Shown here piece after piece: positions 35,632-42,666 of a stretch of DNA of 55,735 nt. Under the pieces are notes generated by a model. That model saw only the letters and a list, made by a program, of their open reading frames with translations, was not told the origin of the DNA and did not search any database. How positions within the stretch are numbered: position 1 is the stretch's first letter; every line of letters starts with the position of its first letter. Location: the NCBI GenBank assembly GCA_018062405.1, contig JAGOSF010000009.1, positions 1 to 55,735 on the forward strand, read 5' to 3'. The position numbers and the translations under genes are program-made. Source of the DNA: Candidatus Babeliales bacterium. Its GTDB lineage: Bacteria > Babelota > Babeliae > Babelales > Chromulinivoraceae.

Positions 35632-36219
35632 ATGTCGTCCTCACTTCAAGAACAAATATTAGTTGTTAAACAATCTTTCATATTTGCCGATCAACCTGCT
35701 TGGCATGGAGTAAACTCTACCAGCATAGATTCTATAATTTCAATAATTACCGAACATCAACAATATTTAGAAAGATATTTAGCAGAAAAAGATGTTTCCT
35801 TCAAGCAAATCATTCCTTATATGATTTTTAATTTCGAAAATAAATACTTTGTTATGGAGCGAAAAGCAACAGCTTCAGAGCAAAGGCTTGCAGGTAAATT
35901 ATCACTTGGAATCGGCGGTCACATGCGACAAGAAGACATGGAAGGTAAAACTATTTTTGACTGGGCTCAACGAGAATTTGAAGAAGAAATCATTTACACT
36001 GGCAACCTTACCATCTCAACTTTAGGAATTTTAAATGACGATACCAATGATGTTGGCAAAGTTCACCTTGGGCTTGTTTTGCTCTTGAAAGGTGACAACG
36101 ATCAAATCTTTATTAAAGATGAGCACAAAAGCGGAGTTTTATTATCAAAAGAAGAATGCTTAGAAAAATTTAATAGAATGGAAAGCTGGAGTCAATTAAT
36201 TCTACCGCTCTTGCAATAG
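35632..36219 (+). CDS. Nudix hydrolase
   Basis: The Nudix box is visible as GGHMRQED, then REFEEEI (consensus GX5EX7REUXEEXGU; here the gap is longer after the first Glu), about residues 103-133. These residues bind magnesium and cut a diphosphate linked to another moiety. The N-terminal 60 residues form an extra helical part. A preceding strand (YMIFNFENKYFVMERK) and a following one (VHLGLVLLLKG) complete the fold. Substrate unknown. The ribosome-binding site is AAGGA. The gene stands alone; a possible promoter of the small-protein operon overlaps its 3' end. Confidence 0.85.
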   Translation: MSSSLQEQILVVKQSFIFADQPAWHGVNSTSIDSIISIITEHQQYLERYLAEKDVSFKQIIPYMIFNFENKYFVMERKATASEQRLAGKLSLGIGGHMRQEDMEGKTIFDWAQREFEEEIIYTGNLTISTLGILNDDTNDVGKVHLGLVLLLKGDNDQIFIKDEHKSGVLLSKEECLEKFNRMESWSQLILPLLQ

Positions 36220-36237
36220 CAATTATTGATTTATAAT
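36211..36237 (+). promoter_or_regulatory. Possible promoter of the small membrane protein operon
   Basis: A perfect -10 TATAAT lies at 36232-36237. TTGCAA at 36211-36216 would be the -35 but the spacer is only 15 bases. The transcript would start near 36244, 47 bases before the first small gene. Confidence 0.45.
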
Positions 36238-36290
36238 TTTCTATTTCTTTACAATAAAGGAATAACCTAACTTGTAATAGAAAGATCCTC

Positions 36291-36416
36291 ATGAACAATA
36301 AAAAAGAAATATTTTCCCTTATCTTGATCATTTTAATTTCAGGAGCTATTTTTGTAGCAGCTCGTAATTTCATGAACAAAGATGATGCACGAGATGCTTT
36401 AATAGAAATAGCATAA
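36291..36416 (+). CDS. Small membrane protein, 41 aa (operon gene 1)
   Basis: The 41-residue product starts MNNKKE, has one hydrophobic helix (IFSLILIILISGAIFVAA) and a short polar tail ending LIEIA. It sits 4 bases before the next small frame and ends with the same IA as the 88-residue gene (NEEIA). The ribosome-binding site is weak (AGAAAG). It is supported mainly by its typical single-span layout, its position behind a TATAAT and the tight packing of the three frames. I know of no family. Confidence 0.6.
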   Translation: MNNKKEIFSLILIILISGAIFVAARNFMNKDDARDALIEIA

Positions 36417-36420
36417 ATCG

Positions 36421-36522
36421 ATGAAGCTCAAGGAGAATAACAAGACAACCATTGCTTTCATTCTTTTCAATTTGATATTATTCATAATGATAAACATCTT
36501 AATTATTCTAAAAGGAGAATAA
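36421..36522 (+). CDS. Small membrane protein, 33 aa (operon gene 2)
   Basis: A 33-codon frame fills the space between the 41- and 88-residue genes almost exactly: four bases after the first stop and one base before the next ATG. The product is a charged start (MKLKENNKTT) and one hydrophobic helix (IAFILFNLILFIMINILIIL) with a KGE end. Its last codons (AAA GGA GAA TAA) contain the ribosome-binding site of the third gene. It has no clear site of its own, so it would depend on coupling. It may be fortuitous, but layout and hydrophobicity argue for a real microprotein. Confidence 0.5.
   Translation: MKLKENNKTTIAFILFNLILFIMINILIILKGE
36452..36481 (+). promoter_or_regulatory. Possible internal promoter before the 88-aa gene
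   Basis: TTGCTT (36452-36457), an 18-base spacer, TATTAT (36476-36481). It lies inside the 33-codon frame, about 43 bases before the ATG at 36524. Confidence 0.4.
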
Positions 36523-36523
36523 A

Positions 36524-36790
36524 ATGGAACATATGAAAAGAATTTTAATGATCGCAGCTGTTATCGTTATTGCAGCCGTAGCGGCTTTTGCTGTTAAACG
36601 TTATTTTAGCAATGAGCAAGGCGAGGTCCAAATTCAAAGCTTCTGCCTTGGCCTTTGCGGTAAAGACAAAGAAGGCAATGGCGTTGGAATCGGTATTGGA
36701 GCTTCAGAAAGAGGACCAATGATTGGGGCTGGACCATGGGGCGACAAAAAAGAATATAAAAACAAAGATTACAATGAAGAAATAGCATAA
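36524..36790 (+). CDS. Small single-span membrane protein with Gly-rich tail, 88 aa (operon gene 3)
   Basis: A strong AAAGGAGA lies 7 bases before the ATG. After MEHMKR comes one hydrophobic helix (ILMIAAVIVIAAVAAFAV), then a polar part with a Cys pair (FCLGLCG) and a Gly-rich stretch (GNGVGIGIGASERG), and a charged end NEEIA. The Cys-Leu-Gly-Leu-Cys could bind metal or form a disulfide. I know of no family. It is the last gene of the small-protein operon and is followed by a strong terminator. Confidence 0.8.
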   Translation: MEHMKRILMIAAVIVIAAVAAFAVKRYFSNEQGEVQIQSFCLGLCGKDKEGNGVGIGIGASERGPMIGAGPWGDKKEYKNKDYNEEIA

Positions 36791-36811
36791 ATAATTTTTT
36801 GCTTAAAAACC

Positions 36812-36850
36812 AAAAGAGAAAGGCAGAAAATTATTCTGCCTTTCTCTTTT
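36812..36850. terminator. Bidirectional terminator
   Basis: A perfect 15-bp stem (36812-36826 with 36836-36850) with a 9-base loop, A-rich on one side and T-rich on the other. It ends the small-protein operon and the minus-strand RRM gene. Confidence 0.92.
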
Positions 36851-36868
36851 CATAATCGAATCAAAATA

Positions 36869-37108
36869 CTAAAAACGAGCTTGCTTGACCGTCCACCAAG
36901 TTCCATTGAACTCTAAACGATTTAATGCATTGATCGCAGCTTGCGCTTGCCCATCATCTGGCATTTCAATAATTGCATAACCTTGAGTTTTACCAGTTTT
37001 AGGATCTTTGATAATTTGTACCGAATTAACAACGCCAAATCGTTCAAACTTACGAATCAACGCTGATTCCATCGTATCAATTGTTAAATTTCCAACATAA
37101 ATCTTCAT
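36869..37108 (-). CDS. RNA-binding protein with a single RRM, 79 aa
   Basis: The whole protein is one RRM: RNP2 is IYVGNL (residues 3-8) and RNP1 appears as QGYAIIEM (about 42-49), with Tyr in place of Phe and Ile in place of the second aromatic residue, so RNA stacking may be weaker than in the protein at 35074. The C-terminal tail is absent. AGGA precedes the ATG. It lies 21 bases downstream of the SPFH protein gene on the same strand and is probably the last gene of the nfeD-SPFH-RRM transcript. Confidence 0.93.
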   Translation of the reverse strand: MKIYVGNLTIDTMESALIRKFERFGVVNSVQIIKDPKTGKTQGYAIIEMPDDGQAQAAINALNRLEFNGTWWTVKQARF

Positions 37109-37129
37109 ATATTTTTCCTGTAAAATTGT

Positions 37130-38146
37130 TTATTTCTTTGATGTTTCATCTATATTTTTAAAAAGTTCTTTCATCGATGCAAGCGACCCCATCAACGCTG
37201 ATGATTCATAAGGAACAACGATCAATTTATTATTTTGACCTTCCATCATTTTTGGTAAAGCTTGCATATATTTCATAGCTATCAAATATTGAGCTGGGTC
37301 AGTATTTGGCATAGCAGCCTGTAACATTTCAAACGCTTTTGCTTCTGCTGCTGCTACTTTTAAACGAGACTGAGCCTGGCCTTCTGCTTCTAAAATTGCA
37401 GCTTCTGCCTGACCTTGAGCTCGTAAAACTTGGGATTCTTTGACGCCTTCTGCGTCTAAAATCATAGCAAACTTGCTACCTTCAGCCTCTAAGATTGTTG
37501 CTCTGCGAGAACGTTCTGCACGCATCTGTTTTTCCATCGCTGCACGAATATCATGCGGTGGATTAACTTCTTGCAACTCAACACGATTAACTTTAACGCC
37601 CCATTTATCTGTAGCTTCGTCCAAAATTAATCGAAGTCTTTCATTAATTGCATCGCGAGATGTTAACGAAGTATCAAGATCCATAGATCCAATCACGTTT
37701 CGAAGCGTTGTTTGCGTTAACTTTTCAATTGCCTCTGGAAGATTCGAAACTTCGTACATTGCGGCTTTAACATCAGTGATTTGATAGTAAAGTAACGCAT
37801 TAATTTCCATGGTCACGTTATCTTTAGTAATCACGTTTTGTTTTGGAAAATCATACACAGCTTCACGTAGATCAATTCTCGATAGCGTTGTTGAAACTCT
37901 GTAATAATCATCATTTCTTACCTGAACAAACGTCCAGACTGCATTTCGCTTTTGATCCAAAAATGGAACAATAACATGTAATCCAGGCCCAAGAATTCTA
38001 TAAAATTTTCCTAAACGCTCGATGACAATTGTTTCTGCCTGTTTAACTAAAATCACACTCGAAAGCAATAATCCAATTAAAAACAGAACTGGAATAATAA
38101 AAAATAGGTACATAACCATATCTTGTTGTAACAATATATTTGTCAT
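37130..38146 (-). CDS. SPFH/band 7 membrane protein (slipin/QmcA type)
   Basis: One N-terminal membrane helix (about residues 10-30) is followed by the SPFH domain: VIERLGKFYRILGPGLHVIVPFLD is its usual opening, then VDLREAVYDFPKQNVITKDNV-type sequence and VNRVELQEVNPP. A long Ala/Glu-rich coiled coil (about 215-275, with LRAQGQAEAAILEAEGQAQ) and a short C-terminal tail follow. Such proteins form ring scaffolds in membranes and often work with NfeD and proteases. nfeD lies 23 bases upstream, the classical pairing. AAAGGG precedes the ATG. Length 338 is a little over the usual 305-320. Confidence 0.93.
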   Translation of the reverse strand: MTNILLQQDMVMYLFFIIPVLFLIGLLLSSVILVKQAETIVIERLGKFYRILGPGLHVIVPFLDQKRNAVWTFVQVRNDDYYRVSTTLSRIDLREAVYDFPKQNVITKDNVTMEINALLYYQITDVKAAMYEVSNLPEAIEKLTQTTLRNVIGSMDLDTSLTSRDAINERLRLILDEATDKWGVKVNRVELQEVNPPHDIRAAMEKQMRAERSRRATILEAEGSKFAMILDAEGVKESQVLRAQGQAEAAILEAEGQAQSRLKVAAAEAKAFEMLQAAMPNTDPAQYLIAMKYMQALPKMMEGQNNKLIVVPYESSALMGSLASMKELFKNIDETSKK

Positions 38147-38169
38147 GAAAATACCCTTTCATTTTGGTA

Positions 38170-38616
38170 TTAATTAACTTTATCAACTCGTAGATGACAC
38201 CCTTGGACATCAACAATCACCGCCTGTTGACCATCTTCTAAGGGTTCATGATGCACTGATTTTACTAACCAAATTTGACCTGCAACATGTGCCTGCCAAA
38301 CTTTTGAATCTTGTTTTGATACAAAAACAGTAATTTTTTTACCAATCAAAGCATCTAAGTTTGATCGATGTCCTGGCGACTGTAACTGATTCTTTTTTGC
38401 TTTAACATAAAAATGAACAAAACCTAAAGCAACACAGGTGCCTGCCAAAAAAGCTACCAATTGCAATCCCATTGATAGATCATACAAAGTAGCCATCAAT
38501 GCACAAAAAGCTCCACAAGAAAAAGAGAGGAAATATAAAAGGCCAGGATGTCCCATTTCTAAAAAAAGAAAAAAGAAAATCAGACCAAACCATAAAAAAG
38601 TAGAGTTATAGATCAT
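38170..38616 (-). CDS. NfeD-like membrane protein, 148 aa
   Basis: This short form of NfeD has about three membrane segments in the first 75 residues (FLWFGLIFFFLFLEMGHPGLLYFLSF and two more) and an OB-fold domain at the C-terminus (LIGKKITVFVSK...GQIWLVKS...GQQAVIVDVQG). It lacks the protease domain of long NfeD proteins. It pairs with the SPFH protein encoded just downstream and is thought to modulate its assembly. Its start lies only 32 bases from an open frame in the other direction, which bears on the true start of that neighbour. Confidence 0.85.
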   Translation of the reverse strand: MIYNSTFLWFGLIFFFLFLEMGHPGLLYFLSFSCGAFCALMATLYDLSMGLQLVAFLAGTCVALGFVHFYVKAKKNQLQSPGHRSNLDALIGKKITVFVSKQDSKVWQAHVAGQIWLVKSVHHEPLEDGQQAVIVDVQGCHLRVDKVN

Positions 38617-38648
38617 AAAAACTCCCTTCGCTGATAAAAAATAAACGA

Positions 38649-39650
38649 ATGTCTATATTCATCATATTACCAGAAAAACAAGAACTTTACCATGAGAAAA
38701 AGCTTTATCCTACCGATAAAAATAATAATTTTAAAAAAGCAAATTGCATAAAGCTTCAAACTGATTACATTATTTCCAGCATTCAACCAATAATACCAAG
38801 GGTTTTTATAAAAAATATTATCGCTTTAGGCATCTTATTCTGTTCTGCTGCATCAATTTTACCGATGCAAAAACCTGTTCGAAGATTAACACCTCAGATT
38901 GGAAAGATTTTAACTGGCGGACAAAAAAGACAGATGACTGAATATATACCTTTTATTACTGAAGCTGCTAAAAATCTACCAGACCTTTCTGAACTAGCTC
39001 AACAGATATCAAATATTCCAGAAATCGTAAAAGTCGCTTTCGCAGTAATAATTCCTTATGGCATAAATCAAAGAATATTATCGATAACTGAAACAAACAG
39101 CTGGGTAGCTAAACTTCATGGGCTTGAAAAAGAATATTATGACACACAAAATAAAATAACTTACACAAAAATTGACAACACCCCATCTCAAGTTCAAATT
39201 TTACAAAAAAGCAAAATAAACACTGAAGAATGGGCTATGGCTGCTCTAGTTACTTCAGCAACCACGGTATTGACAACTGGAGCTTGGGCTGGAGTTGCCA
39301 TAGTTACAGATCCAACCAATGTAGGCGACTGCGTGACTGCATTTTATACAGGGCAAGCAGCTGCAAGCGCATTAACTCTTAGTGCGTACCTAAATTTAGG
39401 AAATGAAAAAAGAACGCTTGCAAATCTTATTTTGACTAAAAAAGTAAAAGAAGAAAAAGAGACCGAGATCAAAATGATGATTGAAAAAGCTATCTCTGAA
39501 AATAACAATAAACAAAATTATGAGCATGGCGGCCTTGGCAATAGAATCGATTGTCTTAAACAACTTATTCTTGATGAAAAAGCAACAAAGATAAAAAATG
39601 CAACTTTAGACCAACCTGACCAGGCTAAAACATCTGAACTGAATAAATAA
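38649..39650 (+). CDS. Predicted secreted protein of unknown function, start uncertain
   Basis: The open frame gives 333 residues, but the first 53 look unlike protein N-termini seen around it. From residue 54 the sequence is a perfect signal peptide (IKNIIALGILFCSAASILP), and AAGGG lies about 6 bases before the ATA codon at 38808. The true start may therefore be that ATA, either a rare start or a mutated ATG, giving about 280 residues; it would also leave room for promoters between this gene and nfeD. The mature part has Ala/Thr-rich hydrophobic segments (about 198-225 and 235-255) and a Lys/Glu-rich tail. I recognise no family. Confidence 0.6.
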   Translation: MSIFIILPEKQELYHEKKLYPTDKNNNFKKANCIKLQTDYIISSIQPIIPRVFIKNIIALGILFCSAASILPMQKPVRRLTPQIGKILTGGQKRQMTEYIPFITEAAKNLPDLSELAQQISNIPEIVKVAFAVIIPYGINQRILSITETNSWVAKLHGLEKEYYDTQNKITYTKIDNTPSQVQILQKSKINTEEWAMAALVTSATTVLTTGAWAGVAIVTDPTNVGDCVTAFYTGQAAASALTLSAYLNLGNEKRTLANLILTKKVKEEKETEIKMMIEKAISENNNKQNYEHGGLGNRIDCLKQLILDEKATKIKNATLDQPDQAKTSELNK

Positions 39651-39655
39651 CAAAA

Positions 39656-39693
39656 CAAAAAGGGCTGTGTCATAAAAAACACGGCCCTTTTTA
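39656..39693. terminator. Bidirectional terminator
   Basis: Stem AAAAAGGGCTGTGT/ACACGGCCCTTTTT with one G-U pair lies between the convergent genes ending at 39650 and 39706. T-runs follow on both strands. Confidence 0.88.
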
Positions 39694-39705
39694 ATAGTTC
39701 AAAAA

Positions 39706-40212
39706 CTACGGCAACAATTGCATATGCGACAAAGCAATAATCTGACAGTCGCCTTCGGGATTAATTCTTACACAAAATTCAGCCTGCTTGCCAATTTCGA
39801 CAACATAGCGAACATAGACTTTTTGATCTTCTGACACATCAGGATAATTAAGCCACATGGAAATATAAAAAGGACCGTAAAAACCTTCTGGAGCTTGTCC
39901 GCTAACCTTACCCTCATCTTTTACATAAATTGGTAAAAATGAACCTTTAACACACTGTAAACAAAATATTTCATTTTGTTGCAAAAACAACTCGCCTGGT
40001 TTTAATAAAAAGACAGACTGAGGAGCTAGAAGCGCTAAACTATCGCCACTTGAGTAAAAGATTTTAAACGTGGAATTTTTCGTCTGATTTTCAACAGCTC
40101 GTAAAGACAACCGTTTTTGAAAAGGAACAAAATCGCCAGTATCGTTAAAACCAGCAGATAAAGCTAAAGAAAAAAACAATCCACACAAAACTACTATATT
40201 TTTTATATTCAT
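39706..40212 (-). CDS. Predicted secreted protein of unknown function, 168 aa
   Basis: AAGGGAGAG precedes the ATG, and a signal peptide is clear (MNIKNIVVLCGLFFSLALSAG). The mature part of about 147 residues is beta-rich by pattern (alternating hydrophobic strands such as STFKIFYSSG, SVFLLKPGELFL, VYVRYVVEIG and AEFCVRINPEG) with three Cys. It may be a small beta-sandwich or barrel. I recognise no family. It is a single gene between terminators. Confidence 0.7.
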   Translation of the reverse strand: MNIKNIVVLCGLFFSLALSAGFNDTGDFVPFQKRLSLRAVENQTKNSTFKIFYSSGDSLALLAPQSVFLLKPGELFLQQNEIFCLQCVKGSFLPIYVKDEGKVSGQAPEGFYGPFYISMWLNYPDVSEDQKVYVRYVVEIGKQAEFCVRINPEGDCQIIALSHMQLLP

Positions 40213-40378
40213 ATCTCTCCCTTTTCATTTGCAGGTCATAATATCAAAAATATAGCCATGTTGACAAGGTTTAAATTTAAGATAAAAAATGAGAGCTTCG
40301 ATAAACTTCTTCTGTAAAAAATGAGAAATATCCTATAAAATATAGAATGTGCGCGATTTTTATCCTTAAAGGAAATTT

Positions 40379-40447
40379 ATGAATTGTATCCTTATAAGAG
40401 CTTTTGCAATCCAATATTTTCAATGTAAATCGAAAAGCCAATCATGA
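40379..40447 (+). CDS. Leader ORF (22 aa) coupled to the delta'-like gene
   Basis: An ATG at 40379 follows a strong ribosome-binding site (AAAGGA, 5 bases before). The 22-codon frame (MNCILIRAFAIQYFQCKSKS...) ends at a TGA that overlaps the ATG of the delta'-like gene as ATGA. That gene has no ribosome-binding site of its own, so its translation probably depends on ribosomes ending here. It may be a leader peptide or only a coupling device. Confidence 0.45.
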   Translation: MNCILIRAFAIQYFQCKSKSQS

Positions 40448-41190
40448 CTCATCATCTCAAACATCCAACACAGCTTTGGGTCAGCGATCACAAGACCTTG
40501 CATGATCAGATGATTATCCATCTGCAAAAACTATTATGCTCACAGCAAGGATGCCTTACGTGTATTACCTGCAAACAAATTATGGCAAAAGAGCATCCAT
40601 GGGTGATGTGGGTTACGCCAGAACGGTCCTACAATTTAGAACAGATTGATGAAGTTATCAGCTTATCTGGATTTCAATTAGATGAAAATGAGCGACGTTT
40701 TTTTATTTTTCCTCAAGCAGAACGATTAACTGATCAATGCTCAAATCGACTTTTAAAAACGATCGAAGAACCTTTTGTCGGATATAATTTTTTCTTTTTA
40801 GCGGCACGGCCACAAGCTTTACCACTCACCATTCAATCTCGTTGCGTTGTTCAAAAGTTTACAACTCAATCAAATTTCGAAACCTACAAAGATTTCTTAC
40901 ACCCATTTTTACATTTAAAATTTACCGATCCAATCAGCTTTATAAAACAACTTGAGACACTTGACATTAAAGAACAAGAAACAAAAGAACTCACTGATGA
41001 TCTTTTTGATCATTGGTCAAAAATTATGAAAACTGAAATTGAAAGCATAAATCCTATCACAGAAAAAATCGTTATAATTTTACAACAGGCAATTATCAAT
41101 CAGCCGATGACAGGAAGTGCAAAGATTTTCTGGAAAAACCTTTATATTGCAACACACCATGCAACAAAAATTTCAAAAAATAAAAACTAA
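40444..41190 (+). CDS. holB: DNA polymerase III delta'-like subunit
   Basis: Delta' belongs to the clamp loader that places the beta clamp on DNA. The block NRLLKTIEEP, then FFLAARPQALPLTIQSRC (family: NALLKTLEEPP...FLLxxxxPxxLLPTIxSRC), contains the SRC motif that reaches the neighbouring ATPase site. The N-terminal part has no P-loop, as in delta' generally, and has a Cys cluster (CSQQGCLTCITC) resembling the zinc module. Length 248 is shorter than the usual 300 or more, with a short C-terminal collar domain. It overlaps the ComEC-like frame downstream and begins at the end of a 22-codon leader. Confidence 0.83.
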   Translation: MTHHLKHPTQLWVSDHKTLHDQMIIHLQKLLCSQQGCLTCITCKQIMAKEHPWVMWVTPERSYNLEQIDEVISLSGFQLDENERRFFIFPQAERLTDQCSNRLLKTIEEPFVGYNFFFLAARPQALPLTIQSRCVVQKFTTQSNFETYKDFLHPFLHLKFTDPISFIKQLETLDIKEQETKELTDDLFDHWSKIMKTEIESINPITEKIVIILQQAIINQPMTGSAKIFWKNLYIATHHATKISKNKN

Positions 41191-41911
41191 CTTTCTCCTT
41201 TTTTTAGAACTCCAGCTTTTAATTTCGCTGGTGATTTGCCCAATGTTAATTGCATGGGGGCTGCCAATTTCAATGATGAGTATTGTCGGCAATCTTATTT
41301 TTGCTCAATTTTTAACGGTCTTTATTTTTTTATCTGCCCTTTTATTCAGCTCAGATATTTTAGGAATTCCAAACTATTTCATCGCGCAAGCTCTTGAATG
41401 GGTCACACAGATCTGGCACTATTTGCTATCCTTTGGAACTGCAGACTGGTTAGTTGGTTTTCCCCTATGGATATTTCCTATCAGCTTAATTTTCGCTGCA
41501 ACAGGCTGCTTTATCTATAAGATAAAAATGAGCCAAAATTATAGAATCCTCACCCTTGGTATTTTATGTCTTGCGATCCCGACAATTCATACGATATTTC
41601 AAGCTCAATCAGCACTAATCACCGTACAACAAGGATTACAAAAAATGCATCTGATTAAAGCTCGTGGTAAAGTTTATGCTTTTGATTGTGGCGCCCTTGG
41701 AGCAAGACCTTCGAGCCTATCTTGGATCGAATACACGCTGATACCAACAGTTATCAAGGCAATCGGAGCAACTCACATCGATGCACTTATTTTATGTAAA
41801 TCAAATTCGAGAACTGCACAAGCTGCAAAAGAATGCATGAAATGTCTCCCAACTGGCCAGCTTATTGAAATTCATAATAAGCATGAAACACCCAAGATTT
41901 CCAGCACATAA
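41159..41911 (+). CDS. ComEC/Rec2-like membrane protein with lost metal motif
   Basis: Four or so membrane segments (about residues 14-145) resemble the C-terminal half of the ComEC competence channel (ISMMSIVGNLIFAQFLTVFIFLSALLF; compare the family's xxSxxxxxxNlxxxPlxxxxxPxxl). A soluble domain follows with VYAFDCGALG and YTLIPTVIKAIGATHIDALIL, matching the start of the beta-lactamase-like domain, but the metal motif THxHxDH is replaced by CKSNSRTAQ. A DNA-uptake nuclease role is therefore unlikely. The ATG at 41159 lies inside the delta'-like gene; an earlier one at 41117 is possible. ComEC is usually 600 or more residues, so this is a remnant or a reduced form. Confidence 0.6.
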   Translation: MQQKFQKIKTNFLLFLELQLLISLVICPMLIAWGLPISMMSIVGNLIFAQFLTVFIFLSALLFSSDILGIPNYFIAQALEWVTQIWHYLLSFGTADWLVGFPLWIFPISLIFAATGCFIYKIKMSQNYRILTLGILCLAIPTIHTIFQAQSALITVQQGLQKMHLIKARGKVYAFDCGALGARPSSLSWIEYTLIPTVIKAIGATHIDALILCKSNSRTAQAAKECMKCLPTGQLIEIHNKHETPKISST

Positions 41912-41980
41912 ATTAAAATAAAAAACCAATATATTGATTTATAGAAATTAAATACAGTAGTCTTAATTAAGATAAGAAGA

Positions 41981-42628
41981 TTGATACTACTCATTTTTTA
42001 TGAAATAAACTCAATCATGAATATAAAAATATTTATCCGTACCTTCAGCCTTTGCATGTTCACGCTCATTGTCTCAGAATTGTCGACATCACACATGTTC
42101 ACGACAACAGAAGCTATAGAATCTTCAACCAGTGAAAATAGATTTTCAGAGTTTATCAAAAACCTCATGGCAAAGCTTTTTCCACATAACGAAACCCAAA
42201 ACAATGAAACTTCTGAACAAAAAACTGTAACAAACCCATCAAAAGTTATCATCCCAGAACCACAACCGAAAGCTCCTCCCATTTCTCGCAATGATGCTTT
42301 ACATGCAATTCGAGAAACAACAAGCAAAGTTTTTGACCCGGAAGATCCTGAGCACATATCGATTCATCTTGATAATCTTAACAACCTGACCATTCACCTT
42401 GACCCTGTCATCGATAAAAAAACTATTACCGCAATTCACTTTTTGCTAGAAAATCAACATCGCAATAGTCTTTTAGATACTGTTTTTTGGATTAAAATGG
42501 TCAAAGAAAAAGAGCTGGAAACATCAATTCCAGTAACTCAAAAAGTATTTGATACGCCAAAAACTGAAAAACTTATGATTTTACGTAAGAAATTAGCAAT
42601 GCCCAAAGAAGTTGTTGTGGTAGCTTAA
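41981..42628 (+). CDS. Predicted exported protein of unknown function, about 203-215 aa
   Basis: Two starts are possible. A TTG at 41981 has an AAGAAG site before it. An ATG at 42017 opens a signal-like stretch (MNIKIFIRTFSLCMFTLIVSEL). The mature part is Thr/Glu/Pro-rich first (residues 40-95), then helical and charged with a His-Leu-Asp pattern (SIHLDNLNNLTIHLD), then helical again, ending VVVVA. I recognise no domain. It is followed by a strong terminator. Low-complexity and exported, it resembles other unknown secreted genes in this window. Confidence 0.65.
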   Translation: MILLIFYEINSIMNIKIFIRTFSLCMFTLIVSELSTSHMFTTTEAIESSTSENRFSEFIKNLMAKLFPHNETQNNETSEQKTVTNPSKVIIPEPQPKAPPISRNDALHAIRETTSKVFDPEDPEHISIHLDNLNNLTIHLDPVIDKKTITAIHFLLENQHRNSLLDTVFWIKMVKEKELETSIPVTQKVFDTPKTEKLMILRKKLAMPKEVVVVA

Positions 42629-42634
42629 AAATAG

Positions 42635-42662
42635 AAAGAACCGATTTTTCAATCGGTTCTTT
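42635..42662. terminator. Bidirectional terminator
   Basis: A perfect 12-bp stem (42635-42646 with 42651-42662) with loop TTTC and T-runs, between the convergent unknown gene and nrdB. Confidence 0.9.
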
Positions 42663-42666
42663 TTTC

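Noticed and set aside
37440..37784. 114-codon open frame opposite the SPFH gene
   Set aside because: It lies fully inside the conserved SPFH coding region on the other strand and shows no signal or domain.
41998..42357. 119-codon frame opposite the 42017 gene
   Set aside because: Antisense to the exported protein gene; no start site or recognisable fold.
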